DNA of 63,614 nt from an uncultured Gammaproteobacteria bacterium. GTDB lineage: Bacteria; Pseudomonadota; Gammaproteobacteria; Enterobacterales; Psychrobiaceae. Below the pieces are notes generated by a model that worked only from the letters and a program-made list of their open reading frames with translations, searched no databases and was not told the origin of the DNA. Location: NCBI GenBank assembly GCA_913060565.1, contig CAJXRU010000012.1:1-63614 (forward strand), written 5' to 3'. Position numbers and translations under genes: made by a program. Position 1 is the stretch's first letter, and each line of letters starts with the position of its first letter. This document shows positions 9,401 to 20,640 of this stretch, in pieces.

Positions 9401-9980
9401 TAACGAACAAAAGCAGCGTCTTGATGAACTTACTAATCAAACGGACGATCTTGAACAAGGATTGCAAACCCTTGAAAAAGCGATTAAAAAGATTGATCGT
9501 CAAAGTAGAGAGAAGTTTAAGCATACGTTCAATAGCGTCAATAAAGATTTTCAGCGGTTGTTTCCAAAGGTCTTTGGCGGAGGGAGTGCGCTGCTTACAT
9601 TAACAGATAGTGATTTATTGCTTGCGGGCGTAAGTATCATGGCTCAACCACCTGGCAAGAAAAATAGTACAATTCATCTGTTAAGTGGTGGCGAAAAAGC
9701 GCTAACCGCATTATCATTGGTGTTTGCAATTTTTCAGCTTAATCCAGCACCGTTTTGTATGCTTGATGAAGTTGATGCACCATTAGACGATGCAAACGTT
9801 GACCGTTATTGTAATTTGGTTAACGAAATGTCTGAGAAAGTGCAATTTATTTATATTACACATAATAAAGTCTCCATGGAGATGGCTAACCAACTGACTG
9901 GAGTGACAATGCAAGAAGCGGGTGTTTCACGTATTGTCGCCGTTGATGTTGATGAAGCCGTTTCTATGGCACAACAATAA
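6498..9980 (+). CDS. smc: Chromosome segregation protein SMC
   Basis: An SMC condensin ATPase of 1160 residues from the ATG at 6498, where the usual MRLKHLKLAGFKSF start begins. An in-frame ATG at 6465 adds 11 atypical residues and neither start has a strong ribosome site. Walker A (GPNGCGKS) is at 31-38. Two long coiled-coil arms flank a hinge at roughly residues 530-650. The ABC signature (LSGGEKA) is at about 1062 and Walker B (FCMLDEVDAPLDD) at about 1086. SMC dimers with ScpAB compact and segregate the origin region. The gene heads a run smc-zipA-ligA typical of gammaproteobacteria that use SMC. The arms are unusually rich in glutamine, which is common in marine relatives. Confidence 0.97.
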   Translation: MRLKHLKLAGFKSFVDPTVIPFTQSLSAVVGPNGCGKSNIIDAVRWVLGESSAKNLRGDDMSDVIFNGSNARKPVSAASVELLFDNTEGRAQGPWQQFSEISIKRQVSRQGQSDYYVNGQKCRRRDIADLLSGTGLGPRSYSIIEQGTISRLVESKPAELRGFIEDAAGISKYKERKRDTLNRIKNSRDNLERLNDLHHELKSQIESLESQAKEAQEYTALKKQERILQTDIVVNRWQTFAKQLEQTRIDLETSEQQLLLIGENVTKVTAQDTATNDQIKVVRKNLDVANESYHTHQTEITRLSLNIEHLIQAQSQSQHLFEQVKLKRESLQTQIAEALELSLQHEQALNTQQQELAPLTDNVNQLKEAVGSKEALLETIESKLFTIGNERQQNIAQEQLFSQRLDALNSQRMKTSSQIELLDKKRVSLAKQQQTLDPVARDESYQLAKHQLMQCEANLQDLEAKASSLHDFLSQNQHEIYQAEQKIALLGQEKTATTQQLNAKTKNEDESVNNYFSSNKQLWQEITIAPKWQLACDIIIGDDAGAYLVDSYDEKAPSQSHTQLWSVQGNSSLSPSSIVHHITSNDAKTNAIVERYLGQILCADDKEHALDMLSDLTVNQMIITPAGEIFKDGGFWQKDSSKNVDGIMQLQQRIHELTHQLEQQNHHLQHYQSLVDKTSFNIEQLTPEITQATAVRQSHIDSVTLCKQQWLLEQQQWEHIATNLAEVSQQVDDLQRSDVIDADAINSIKNTQEEILAKRQYSDNQLDALKQEKQLEKQQTKRLQSKLELVMAQTHQGELALQKLEMQLINEQQQIAQYQQTQTQLNNEYQQLEQKLTENNAPLAQKQSQLAQRKQTQNNLNNQRSQFQEQIVTLEKDRVKQSDILIHANEKKSLQHKAIEQQRLKVETLKVKLQSQRHNTPLSEREMAERALEIADAVDSKLWPAELDNIRDKLANMGAINLTAIEQYNEQKQRLDELTNQTDDLEQGLQTLEKAIKKIDRQSREKFKHTFNSVNKDFQRLFPKVFGGGSALLTLTDSDLLLAGVSIMAQPPGKKNSTIHLLSGGEKALTALSLVFAIFQLNPAPFCMLDEVDAPLDDANVDRYCNLVNEMSEKVQFIYITHNKVSMEMANQLTGVTMQEAGVSRIVAVDVDEAVSMAQQ

Positions 9981-9996
9981 AATAAAAGAGTGGTTG

Positions 9997-11055
9997 ATGT
10001 TCATGGATTTTGAATTACGAAGTGTTTTGTTAATTGTCGGCGTGGTTGTGATCGCAGCAATTTTATTGCATGGTTTATTTAGTATTCGTCAAGCGAATAA
10101 GCCCGTTGATATTTCACATTTGGATTTGTCAGAAACTGATGATGATGGTGAACTATTGCGAGATAATTCAGGGTTCGATCGTCACGGAGTTGGTGTTGCA
10201 CGTGTTGTTGAACAAAGTGATAAGCCTATTGACACAATTAACACACCTGAAGAACAGTTATCGCTAGATATTGGCAATGATAATCCGAAGCCACAAGCGT
10301 CTTCGATAGACTTTGATGTAGCCCTTGGTGACACTCACAGTGAAAAGAACGAAGTAAATGAAGCAAACATTGACGACACTGCATCGCCATCTCCAATGTT
10401 TGCTTCACCGATAGCTAAAGAAAAAGAAGATTTTCTGGCGGTTAAATCATCGCCTAAAGTTAATGTGGAAGAGCAGCAAACACTTAACCTAGAATCTGAC
10501 GATAATTCTCCCAAAATGGGCAGTTTCCAAGCGACTGTTGACACACATTCAGACAATGAGCCTTCTATTGATATATCGCAACCTGAAATAGAAGTTACAA
10601 CACCCGAAAGTAAACCAGCGATTGAACCAATGGATGTATTAATTCTTAATGTTGTTGGTGAAGACGGTGGTGAACTTGATGGCGCAACCTTGTTACCCGT
10701 GTTATTAACATTAGGCTTTAAATTTGGTGATATGAATATATTTCATCGTCATTTCGACCCCGCAGGTCAGGGGGCCGTTTTATTCTCATTGGCAAATATG
10801 GTGAATCCAGGTGTGTTTGATATTGACAATATGGAACAGTTTACAACGACTGGTGTCAGTCTGTTTATGACGCTTCCGCATGATAATGGAAATATGGAAA
10901 CCTTTAACAAGATGCTTAATGCTGCTGCTAAGATCGCTGAAGAGTTTAATGGTCAGGTTCTCGATGGTGACAGAAGTACATTAACCAAACAGTCAACACA
11001 GCTATACGTTCAACGTATTAGAGAAGTAGAGCGCAAACTTCTGTTAGTTAAATAA
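9997..11055 (+). CDS. zipA: Cell division protein ZipA
   Basis: A septal-ring protein that anchors FtsZ to the inner membrane. It has one N-terminal membrane segment (about residues 8-28, VLLIVGVVVIAAILLHGLFS), then a long acidic and proline-containing linker (about 30-215), then the globular ZipA FtsZ-binding domain (about 216-345, from PMDVLILNVVGEDGGELDG). From the ATG at 9997 (AAAGAG six bases upstream) the protein is 352 residues. An ATG two codons later is an alternative, and the longer open frame overlapping smc is not needed. The gene is 16 bases after smc and 60 before ligA. Confidence 0.95.
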   Translation: MFMDFELRSVLLIVGVVVIAAILLHGLFSIRQANKPVDISHLDLSETDDDGELLRDNSGFDRHGVGVARVVEQSDKPIDTINTPEEQLSLDIGNDNPKPQASSIDFDVALGDTHSEKNEVNEANIDDTASPSPMFASPIAKEKEDFLAVKSSPKVNVEEQQTLNLESDDNSPKMGSFQATVDTHSDNEPSIDISQPEIEVTTPESKPAIEPMDVLILNVVGEDGGELDGATLLPVLLTLGFKFGDMNIFHRHFDPAGQGAVLFSLANMVNPGVFDIDNMEQFTTTGVSLFMTLPHDNGNMETFNKMLNAAAKIAEEFNGQVLDGDRSTLTKQSTQLYVQRIREVERKLLLVK

Positions 11056-13139
<2,084 letters not shown>

Positions 13140-13140
<1 letters not shown>

Positions 13141-13637
13141 TGCGCTATAACCCGTTTAGAGACTATGATAAATATGGATGCATCAAGTTGCCTTTGATGC
13201 TTTTTTTATCACTGGGTTATCTGATAAAAGGCTACGTAATATGGGTGGTTTCGCTTTCCTATCGTAAAGACCCTAGTGTTTTACTCAACCTATTCTACCC
13301 GAGTAGAGCAGATTTTTATCACGCGTTAATTATTGCTATTCCAGCTCTACTTTGTGTCGTGATTGTTAGTCTGCGCCGAACAGGAATGCCCACGTTCATC
13401 GAGACATTCTGGCACCGAATTCGAGGGTTGTTAATTACCTGTGCTTTGATTCAGATCGGTGACAGTGTATGGCAAGGAAACGTTTCGTTGCATAATCTAA
13501 TGCATTTTAAGGCCTATTATGGCGTGTTAATTGATGTGATGGTACTAGTGGCTATCGTTGCTTACTGCCTACTAAATCAACGGATCATTGATGTTAGTAA
13601 GCAGTATCCAGTTGCTTTGGACGGTGACAATCAATAG
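13140..13637 (+). CDS. DUF2919 family inner-membrane protein
   Basis: A 165-residue polytopic membrane protein with about four hydrophobic segments (about 18-38, 62-80, 95-113, 130-148). The opening YDKYGCIKLPLMLFLSLGYL resembles DUF2919 proteins such as E. coli YfeZ. Function is unknown. It starts on the last base of ligA (TAATG), so its translation probably depends on ligA. Its end overlaps the convergent small gene by seven bases. Confidence 0.75.
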
Positions 13638-13825
13638 ATATCGTCGATTAGTTCCGCAATATTTGCAGCATCAATGACATCCATTCGTTTCGCTTGGTTG
13701 AGGATTAAATCCTGCTTAGTGACATTGAAGTGTTGATTCTCTAGAAAGAGATGACAGGACATACTGTCATTTTGATTAAGTAGATCGGCGATAACTTGCG
13801 CCTGTGCTTCGATTACGTCGTTCAT
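13631..13825 (-). CDS. Small hypothetical protein (64 aa)
   Basis: The ATG at 13825 is preceded by a good GGGGAG at a six-base spacing, so I prefer it to an upstream in-frame ATG at 13861 that would add 12 residues. The 64-residue product is soluble and acidic at its C-terminus, with no motif I recognise. It reads as a short helical protein (DVIEAQAQVIADLLNQ at the start, AANIAELIDDIY at the end). The strong ribosome site supports a real gene; the role is unknown. Confidence 0.6.
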   Translation of the reverse strand: MNDVIEAQAQVIADLLNQNDSMSCHLFLENQHFNVTKQDLILNQAKRMDVIDAANIAELIDDIY

Positions 13826-14013
13826 AATATGCTCCCCAATGTGGCCTACGGAGCAAATCAATCATTGTTATCAATAGGATAAATCAAATATTTTGCTAAG
13901 CTACGACAGCGTTTTTATCAAGTAACAGTTTTATATTACCGAAAATGACGCAGCTTAGCGTTCAATTTTATAGATCATTGCGATACTAAAAAATCGATTT
14001 ATAGGGGCAATGG

Positions 14014-14253
14014 TTATAAGCTATTAATGGTTTGTTTTAGGTCGTATCCTTCTTGAGTCACGATGGTCTCTAAAGTTGCTACACGTTTTTCTAATGTCTT
14101 CACTTGTCCATTGAGTTCTTCATTAATCGCGATAAGCCGCTGGACATCATTACTGTTGGCTCCTGCTGTTTTCTTAACATCAAAAATACGTTTTAAAATA
14201 TCACCAACAACAACAATTCCTACGATTGCCACTATCATCGTCCACAAGCCCAT
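14014..14253 (-). CDS. PspB-like small membrane protein with coiled coil
   Basis: A 79-residue protein with one N-terminal membrane segment (about 4-20) and a coiled coil (about 35-68, with EELNGQVKTLEKRVATLETIVTQEGYDL). The layout and the LETI-x-x-x-EGYDLKQ ending resemble phage-shock protein B, which sits in the inner membrane and helps activate the Psp envelope-stress response. No pspA or pspC lies nearby, so this could be a lone PspB-like protein with another role. Similarity is by layout and short motif only. Confidence 0.65.
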   Translation of the reverse strand: MGLWTMIVAIVGIVVVGDILKRIFDVKKTAGANSNDVQRLIAINEELNGQVKTLEKRVATLETIVTQEGYDLKQTINSL

Positions 14254-14401
14254 AATGTAATCCTTAAGTTAGTTTGTAAAATCTATTGTTTTTATACAAC
14301 CATTATGCCAAAACAGTATCTTGTTATTTATTAATAGCTTAAGATTTTGCTGTCATAATATGTCACGAATTTAACCAATTCTTAGTTAATTAAACAATAT
14401 T

Positions 14402-14857
14402 TTAATCGGTTCGATTAGCTTGATATAGACTAACACTCGATAGTGAATGTTTGAAGCTTCCTTTCGTTTCTTTGGTGGAGTACGAAAGATACAATAGTGT
14501 GTTATTTTCTTGATCGTAAATGCGGCGCACTTTTAACGATTTAAATAGAATGCTCAATGATTCTTTGAATATCACTTCGCCACTTTTACTGTTATCGATA
14601 GTGGCGAGTTGTTCTGGCGTAATCGCCCCAGTTTGACGGCAGGCGATGCTTGCATTCGACGGATCGGACAGATCAAAATTGGCTTCGACATGACTGATAT
14701 GGCAGGTTACTCCCGGTAGTTTGGGATCTTGCTTTGCGTCTATAAATATATCTGAGGTCGTAAACACACCGAGGCTGACCTTACCCACATCGTCACTACA
14801 ACCGATGAGTGATCCTGCTAAGAGTGACACAAACGTTAACGCTTTATACCGATTCAT
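14402..14857 (-). CDS. creA: CreA-family protein with lipoprotein signal
   Basis: A 151-residue protein. The core from GKVSLGVFTTSDIFIDAKQDPKLPGVTCHISHVEA through IACRQTG and EVIFKESLSILFKSLKVRRIYD to LLYLSYSTK matches the CreA family along its length. E. coli CreA is a periplasmic protein encoded beside creBCD and has no settled function. Here the leader ends in a lipobox, LIGC, with the lipidated Cys at residue 20 followed by SDD, so this version is probably membrane-anchored. No creBCD genes are present. The upstream region holds a tandem repeat. Confidence 0.85.
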   Translation of the reverse strand: MNRYKALTFVSLLAGSLIGCSDDVGKVSLGVFTTSDIFIDAKQDPKLPGVTCHISHVEANFDLSDPSNASIACRQTGAITPEQLATIDNSKSGEVIFKESLSILFKSLKVRRIYDQENNTLLYLSYSTKETKGSFKHSLSSVSLYQANRTD

Positions 14858-14875
14858 AATGACTTCCTTATATAA

Positions 14876-14929
14876 ATTGGCCTTAGTATAAGATCAATTT
14901 TGATTGGCCTTAGTATAAGATCAATTTTG
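14876..14929. repeat. Two-copy 27-bp tandem repeat upstream of creA-like gene
   Basis: Copies at 14876-14902 and 14903-14929 are identical, followed by the first few bases (ATTGG) of a third. The unit begins ATTGGCCTTAGTATAAGATC. Read toward the creA-like gene, each copy contains TATACT, a fair -10 sequence, so the duplication may double a promoter element. It lies 19 bases upstream of the start codon. Confidence 0.9.
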
Positions 14930-15082
14930 ATTGGGATAAACTCATTCTAGCACTAGCCGGAAAGTGCCTAATAACTAGGCGTCAAGATATCTGTCCGTTA
15001 TAAGGCTTCCTTTATTTAGCTGCTACATAGACTTTTTGGGCATATACATTGTTATAGATCTATTAATAATGTATTTTTCCTG

Positions 15083-15098
15083 TTGACGTTCCCGTCAA
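15083..15098 (+). promoter_or_regulatory. Palindromic operator candidate before etfBA
   Basis: TTGACGTTCCCGTCAA has perfect 6-base arms (TTGACG/CGTCAA) around TTCC. The first arm could also serve as a -35 box. The shape resembles operators of MerR-family LiuR, which controls branched-chain amino-acid breakdown in related bacteria; the match is from memory. The 315-base gap 14858-15172 otherwise holds the tandem repeat and the second palindrome but no gene. Confidence 0.5.
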
Positions 15099-15108
15099 TT
15101 TGAACTAA

Positions 15109-15126
15109 TTTAAACGCTTGTTTTAT
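15109..15126 (+). promoter_or_regulatory. PsrA-like operator candidate before etfBA
   Basis: TTTAAACGCTTGTTTTAT contains AAAC-N4-GTTT (15112-15123), the half-site layout reported for the fatty-acid regulator PsrA. The flanking T and A bases are shared with a second copy at 50723-50741 in front of the lipase gene. Confidence 0.45.
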
Positions 15127-15172
15127 TTCGCCAATAAAAATTGGCTCTTTTTAGCAGGTAAAGGATAACTTT

Positions 15173-15922
15173 ATGAAAATTCTTGTGCCGATTAAGCGCG
15201 TCGTTGACTACAACGTTAAGGTACGTGTTAAGTCTGATAATACTGATGTTGATTTAAGTAACTTAAAAATGTCAATTAACCCGTTTTGTGAAATCGCTGT
15301 TGAAGAAGCGGTTCGTTTAAAAGAAGCGGGCGTTGCGAGCGAAGTTATCGCTGTTTCAATTGGTGAGAAAGCTTGCCAAGAACAAATTCGAACTGCATTA
15401 GCCCTTGGTGCTGATCGCGGTATTCAAATTGAAACGGATGCGAAGCCACAACCGTTAGCGATTGCGAAAATGCTTGCTAAAGTTGTTGAAGCTGAACAAC
15501 CACAGATCGTCTTGATGGGTAAGCAAACCATCGACGGTGATAATAACCAAACAGGCCAAATGCTTGCAGCGTTAACAAATATGCCACAGGGTACGTTTGC
15601 GTCAGAAGTTAAAGTAGACGGTGATAAAGTAGAAGTAACACGTGAGGTTGATGGCGGTTTAGTGACTGTTGCATTAAACCTACCTGCGGTAATTACGACT
15701 GATTTACGCTTGAACGAACCACGTTATGCTTCACTTCCAAACATCATGAAAGCAAAACGTAAGCCAATCGCTGTTCAAACACCAGAAGAGTTAGGTGTTG
15801 AAGTTGCTAATTCGTTAGATGTATTGAAAGTAGAAGCGCCAGCAGCACGAAGCGCTGGTGTAATGGTTGAGTCAGTAGACGAACTTATCGAGAAATTACG
15901 TACTACAGCGAAGGTGATCTAA
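15173..15922 (+). CDS. etfB: Electron transfer flavoprotein beta subunit
   Basis: A 249-residue EtfB. It begins [19 protein letters not shown] and contains the AMP-binding-region features of the family ([18 protein letters not shown] near residues 37-54; [15 protein letters not shown] near 114-128; and the [22 protein letters not shown] signature near 177-198 that marks EtfB). With EtfA it accepts electrons from acyl-CoA dehydrogenases and passes them to ETF-quinone oxidoreductase in the membrane. The stop overlaps the etfA start by one base. Two palindromes upstream suggest control by lipid or amino-acid breakdown regulators. Confidence 0.97.
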   Translation: MKILVPIKRVVDYNVKVRVKSDNTDVDLSNLKMSINPFCEIAVEEAVRLKEAGVASEVIAVSIGEKACQEQIRTALALGADRGIQIETDAKPQPLAIAKMLAKVVEAEQPQIVLMGKQTIDGDNNQTGQMLAALTNMPQGTFASEVKVDGDKVEVTREVDGGLVTVALNLPAVITTDLRLNEPRYASLPNIMKAKRKPIAVQTPEELGVEVANSLDVLKVEAPAARSAGVMVESVDELIEKLRTTAKVI

Positions 15923-16848
15923 TGACTATTTTAGTAATTGCAGAGCACAATAACGACGCTCTAAAAACAGATACTCACAAAGTGGTTGCAGCGGCTTCGG
16001 CTATCGGCGGTGATATTGAAGTATTGGTTGCCGGTGCAAATTGTGGTGCGGTAGCAGAACAAGCCGCTAAATTAGCTGGAGTTTCAAAGGTACTTGTTGC
16101 TGATAACGCGTGTTACGAGCATCAACTCGCTGAAAATCTAGGCTTATTGGTTGCTGATCTTGGTAAAGGCTACAGCCATATTTTAGCGGCGGCATCGACC
16201 ACTGGTAAAAACTTTTTACCACGCAGCGCGGCGTTACTTGATGTTGCTCAAATCTCTGACATTATTCGTGTTGATTCTGCTGATACGTTTGCCCGCCCAT
16301 TTTATGCAGGTAACGCCATCGCAACCGTTAAATCAAATGACGCGATTAAAGTTATCACGGTTCGTACATCGGCCTTTGATAGCGTTGAAGAAACGGGCAG
16401 TGCGTCAGTTGAATCTATCGACAACGTTCAAGATGCCGGTAATTCTAGTTACGTTCGCAGTGAATTGACCGTCTCTGAGCGTCCTGAGCTAGGTAGTGCA
16501 CGTGTGATCATCTCTGGTGGCCGCGGTATGCAAAATGGCGACAACTTCAAAATGCTTGAAGAAGTCGCAGACAAGCTAGGCGCTGGCGTTGGTGCTTCCC
16601 GCGCAGCAGTTGACGCTGGTTTTGTTCCAAATGATATGCAAGTTGGACAAACAGGTAAAATTGTTGCACCTGAGCTATATGTTGCCGTTGGTATTTCTGG
16701 TGCTATTCAGCATTTAGCTGGTATGAAAGACTCTAAGGTGATTGTTGCAATCAATAAAGATCCTGAAGCGCCTATTTTCCAAGTTGCTGACTTTGGTTTA
16801 GAAGCGGATCTGTTTGAAGCGATCCCTGAGTTAAACAGCAAACTATAA
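15922..16848 (+). CDS. etfA: Electron transfer flavoprotein alpha subunit
   Basis: A 308-residue EtfA. The N-terminal domain is followed by the conserved FAD-binding C-terminal domain: the [35 protein letters not shown] region (about 193-227), then [28 protein letters not shown] and [22 protein letters not shown]. It carries the FAD that shuttles electrons from beta-oxidation dehydrogenases. Translation is coupled to etfB by a TAATG overlap. A good terminator follows. Confidence 0.97.
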   Translation: MTILVIAEHNNDALKTDTHKVVAAASAIGGDIEVLVAGANCGAVAEQAAKLAGVSKVLVADNACYEHQLAENLGLLVADLGKGYSHILAAASTTGKNFLPRSAALLDVAQISDIIRVDSADTFARPFYAGNAIATVKSNDAIKVITVRTSAFDSVEETGSASVESIDNVQDAGNSSYVRSELTVSERPELGSARVIISGGRGMQNGDNFKMLEEVADKLGAGVGASRAAVDAGFVPNDMQVGQTGKIVAPELYVAVGISGAIQHLAGMKDSKVIVAINKDPEAPIFQVADFGLEADLFEAIPELNSKL

Positions 16849-16869
16849 TTCTACGCTGTTTAAAATAAG

Positions 16870-16898
16870 AACCGTTAACCTTTGTTAGCGGTTTTTTT
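16870..16898 (+). terminator. Rho-independent terminator after etfBA
   Basis: A 10-base stem (AACCGTTAAC pairing with GTTAGCGGTT, one weak pair) around CTTT, followed by a run of T to 16898. Confidence 0.88.
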
Positions 16899-16975
16899 AT
16901 GTCAATTTTTCAAAGACTAATGAATATCGTTATTGAACAAGATACACTTAGTTTTTTTATTTCAAGGCGAATTTC

Positions 16976-17554
16976 GTGGCGCAACTTTATTTCTATTATT
17001 CTGCAATGAACGCAGGCAAATCTACATCCCTGTTACAATCGGCCTATAACTATAAAGAACGCGGTATGGAATCGGTTATTTTCACAGCGTCAGTGGATGA
17101 TCGCTATGGTCAAGGCAAGGTCACTTCACGGATCGGATTGAGCCAAGATGCAGATATCTTTTCGTCGAGTTGTGACTTGTTTCAATTGATGAAAGAGAAG
17201 TTAGATAACGGCCCTGTACATTGTATTTTAGTTGATGAATGTCAGTTTCTTTCAAAAGCGCAAGTTAAGCAAATTTGCCGGGTTGTTGATGAACTTAAAG
17301 TGCCGGTATTGTGTTATGGCCTAAGAACGGACTTCATGGGTGAGCCGTTTGAAGGTAGCCTTTATCTAATGAGCTGGGCAGACAAGCTGGTAGAACTCAA
17401 AACAATTTGTCATTGTGGGCGAAAAGCATCAATGGTGGTGCGAATGGACGAACATGGCAACGCGTCCAGTAGTGGCTCGCAAGTTGAGATCGGTGGTAAT
17501 GATAAGTATGTTTCTATGTGCCGACAGCACTTTAGCGAACTAGTCTGGTGTTAA
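16976..17554 (+). CDS. tdk: Thymidine kinase
   Basis: A 192-residue type II thymidine kinase, which phosphorylates thymidine for salvage. The P-loop SAMNAGKST is at 9-17, the DECQFL magnesium site is near 88, CYGLRTDF is at about 113, and the [12 protein letters not shown] region, which carries zinc-binding cysteines, is near 145-156. Start is GTG at 16976 with AAGGCGA seven bases upstream. The product is close to E. coli Tdk but ends about a dozen residues earlier. The last 15 bases overlap the 3' end of the convergent M16 protease gene. Confidence 0.97.
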   Translation: MAQLYFYYSAMNAGKSTSLLQSAYNYKERGMESVIFTASVDDRYGQGKVTSRIGLSQDADIFSSSCDLFQLMKEKLDNGPVHCILVDECQFLSKAQVKQICRVVDELKVPVLCYGLRTDFMGEPFEGSLYLMSWADKLVELKTICHCGRKASMVVRMDEHGNASSSGSQVEIGGNDKYVSMCRQHFSELVWC

Positions 17555-20353
17555 ATACAACACCGCGGTTTGTGCTTTAAATGCATTTATGTCAACAATG
17601 GTACTAGTAGGTGAACCAGACGCGTCACCTGTGACCATAATTAACCGATCTGCATCGTTTTTGATCAACATGTTGTCAATAAAATCAATGAGATTATCGG
17701 GGGGCAACCGTGTGACAGCATTAAGTGTCTTTTCTCTGTGTGAAAAGTCAATATCTCGATTGCAGATGCTTGTCCAATGGCGTGTTGCCTGACGGCGAGC
17801 ACTAGTATCTCGCGTATTGATCTGCGATTTTAGACCGCTACAACTACGTTGCCATTGTTCTTCATCCATATCTTCAATTAAATCGCGAAATTCAACCAGC
17901 ACATTATCGATAGCAGAGAGGATCTCCTGCGGTGTCGCCACGGATGACTGAACGTACAACATTATTCCTGGATATCGATTGATCGGCATATAAGAGGCGC
18001 CGCAAACGTAACCTAGCTGTTGATGTGTTCTTATTTCTGCAAAAAATAAGGGACTTAGTAGCTGGCTTGCCAAGCTCCATAAGGCCACTTGTTGCGGACT
18101 GTGATCTTGTGACTGGTAATATACAATCACTGAATTTTGTTCATCGGAATCATCAAATGCTCTAACTAACGTTCCCTGATTAGCCAAGGAGTGGACTTGA
18201 CGCGGAATAGACGGAATTGCGTCCGCTACCGCACTAATTTGGCGATAGAGGCTATCACCAAACAGTCTAGCTTCACGTGTTGGCCAATCACCGAGTACAA
18301 AAGACTCCAAATGGACTGCTTTAAATAACGACGAAACAAACTGCTGTAGATCATCGAGCGTGATTAATTCTAAATGCTCCAACAGTGTAGGGTATTCGAA
18401 TTGATGAGGTTGGAGCGTTGCGCTAAGGCCTTTAAACAAACGATTTATCGGTTTTGCTTTTCGTTGGTCAAACCAATTTTTTGTAAGCTGATGTTTAATT
18501 TCATCAAAGCGTGCCTGTGGAAAATCTCGCTCTCTAATTTTGGTTATTAGAATTTCAAAAAACAAGAATAGTTTAGGTGTGTAGCCACTGGCATGCATGG
18601 TGACGCCGGACGCGTGCGGATAAATATCATAATGCATTCCAGCAATCTCGGCAGGAAAAGTGACCTGAGCGAGTGAGTCATGTAGCAACTCAACATATAA
18701 TCTACATAATACCTGACTAGTTGCAGTTTGATTCACGATTGGTGAATCGATTGCAGTGAATATGTGACCTTTAGGTACCTTGAATTGAGATTGTGGTAAA
18801 TGCCACAGCCGAAAGCCTTCTTCATCAATAAGAATATCAGGCACATCTTTCTCAATTTTTGCAGGCGTGAACGCTAAGCGCTCAACGACAAACGGATTAG
18901 GCTGAGGCAATGCAAGTGAGTAGTCTATCGGCGTTAAGGTCCAAAGTTTTCTACGTTGACGTGAAATTGGTTTTATTTGATACGGCGTGTCATACCATTT
19001 TGCTATGTCTGTGCTTTCTTGACGCTGACACACCATAACTAGTCGTACGGTTTCAGGTGTCATTGCTGATACAATGCGTCCGATGGAATCAGGCTCAAAG
19101 CTATCCATTGCATAATCGCCGTAGACGAAGTCTTGTGGCTCATACTTAAACATGTTGATGGACAAATGACTGACTAGTTCAACCGCTTTAGGAGGCTCTT
19201 GAAAGTCAAACGCGACATTCATAATGTGATGTTTTTCAGTATAACGCCATGCATCAATGCCGCCTTGTTCAATCATTCTGATCGTCTGAAAGACAAGGCC
19301 GATAACACGATCAATGCTACGACTTCCAAGCTCAGTGAGGGCAATATGTATCGAAAATTCCCTAAAGTTGTAGCCTGAAAGCCCAGTGCCAGCGGACAAG
19401 CTATTGGCCAGACCAGTATTTTTTAGGCTCGATAGCAAGCTTCCTTCTCCCTCATGGCCAATTAAAAAAGCGAGATAGGAGAGTGGTTTACAGTAATAAT
19501 TAATGTCGTCTATAGCCACTTCAAAACTGAGGGTTAATTTCTTTATGTCTTTGTTGGGGATGACGGCAATTTCCACACTGTATTGGTCCTCCAAATACAG
19601 AGGGACCTGTCGAAACTCATTGTTAAGTTCTCTATTGATGATGGCACGGAAAAAATTGTTACATTGATTTTCTTGCTCATCAAGCGATTGGTTCGATAGC
19701 ATCACTACTTTCATTTTTGATGCGCAATAATGAGTCTGATAATACTGACGGAGAATAACTTCTAACTCACTTGCACTACCTTTAAGAGTTTGTTTATTAC
19801 CCACGGAGAATTGGCTGTACGGATGGTCGGGGTTGACACATTCTTTAAGAACCGCACTCAGTCGTCTTGAATCGTCCTTATATTTTAATTGGAATTCAGA
19901 GTCGACGGCTTCGATTTCTTTCGCGATAAGCTGACCTGACAGTTTGGGCGCGATGAAGAAATCACTAAAACGATCTAGGGCGTTGGTAAAGTGTGCATTA
20001 TCAATTGAAAAATAGAAATTGGTAAATTCACTACCAGTCCAAGCGTTGTGCTCGCCACCATGCTGTTTAATGTAAGTTTGATATTCATTAGGATCTGGAT
20101 ATTTATCGGTTCCCAGAAACATCATGTGCTCTAATAAATGAGCTAGGCCTTCGCGATCTTTAGGATCGTTGAAATGGCCAACATTTACTGCCAATGACGT
20201 GGCTGATTTAAGCGTTTTAGGATCGCAAATAAGCAGGGCATCTAAACCATTATCAAGTGTGATATGACGATATGTCTTGGTGTCGTTGGATGACGTTATC
20301 AATGGTATTCCTTGTACATGCACTAATCCGAGACGCCCTCGGATAAATATCAT
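17540..20353 (-). CDS. M16 insulinase-family (pitrilysin-like) protease
   Basis: A zinc metallopeptidase of 937 residues, the length of pitrilysin and insulysin. The inverted zinc motif H72-L-L-E75-H76 is followed by the third ligand E153 in EIEAVDSEF, 77 residues on, as in pitrilysin. Four M16 half-domains are expected; the C-terminal [18 protein letters not shown] segment carries the family's substrate-binding Tyr region. No signal peptide is evident in the first 20 residues, whereas E. coli pitrilysin is periplasmic, so location is uncertain. The ATG at 20353 lacks a strong ribosome site. A TTG at 20302, with AAGGA six bases before it, would give 920 residues starting just before the conserved [11 protein letters not shown] and may be the true start. 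Confidence 0.92.
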   Translation of the reverse strand: MIFIRGRLGLVHVQGIPLITSSNDTKTYRHITLDNGLDALLICDPKTLKSATSLAVNVGHFNDPKDREGLAHLLEHMMFLGTDKYPDPNEYQTYIKQHGGEHNAWTGSEFTNFYFSIDNAHFTNALDRFSDFFIAPKLSGQLIAKEIEAVDSEFQLKYKDDSRRLSAVLKECVNPDHPYSQFSVGNKQTLKGSASELEVILRQYYQTHYCASKMKVVMLSNQSLDEQENQCNNFFRAIINRELNNEFRQVPLYLEDQYSVEIAVIPNKDIKKLTLSFEVAIDDINYYCKPLSYLAFLIGHEGEGSLLSSLKNTGLANSLSAGTGLSGYNFREFSIHIALTELGSRSIDRVIGLVFQTIRMIEQGGIDAWRYTEKHHIMNVAFDFQEPPKAVELVSHLSINMFKYEPQDFVYGDYAMDSFEPDSIGRIVSAMTPETVRLVMVCQRQESTDIAKWYDTPYQIKPISRQRRKLWTLTPIDYSLALPQPNPFVVERLAFTPAKIEKDVPDILIDEEGFRLWHLPQSQFKVPKGHIFTAIDSPIVNQTATSQVLCRLYVELLHDSLAQVTFPAEIAGMHYDIYPHASGVTMHASGYTPKLFLFFEILITKIRERDFPQARFDEIKHQLTKNWFDQRKAKPINRLFKGLSATLQPHQFEYPTLLEHLELITLDDLQQFVSSLFKAVHLESFVLGDWPTREARLFGDSLYRQISAVADAIPSIPRQVHSLANQGTLVRAFDDSDEQNSVIVYYQSQDHSPQQVALWSLASQLLSPLFFAEIRTHQQLGYVCGASYMPINRYPGIMLYVQSSVATPQEILSAIDNVLVEFRDLIEDMDEEQWQRSCSGLKSQINTRDTSARRQATRHWTSICNRDIDFSHREKTLNAVTRLPPDNLIDFIDNMLIKNDADRLIMVTGDASGSPTSTIVDINAFKAQTAVLYLTPD

Positions 20354-20640
20354 AACAAACTTTTATGGGGCTTTATATCATTCTTAGTAAGAATCATTTA
20401 GGAAAGGTTCAATAGAATTTGACTTGTGTCGTAATTTTAATCAAACATGCTTGATCCTAGACTTTTGACCAATTGTCTATTGAATGCATTGAGTCACAAT
20501 ATAGCGTCAGTAAGGGAGTTATACTCACGATCCCGTTAATTGAGAGCATTGATGGTAATACCTCAAATCGGATAGTATGTGTTGGCGTTTGAGAAATCGG
20601 CGACAACGATGCTTAACAATATTGCTTAAGGAATTGATTA

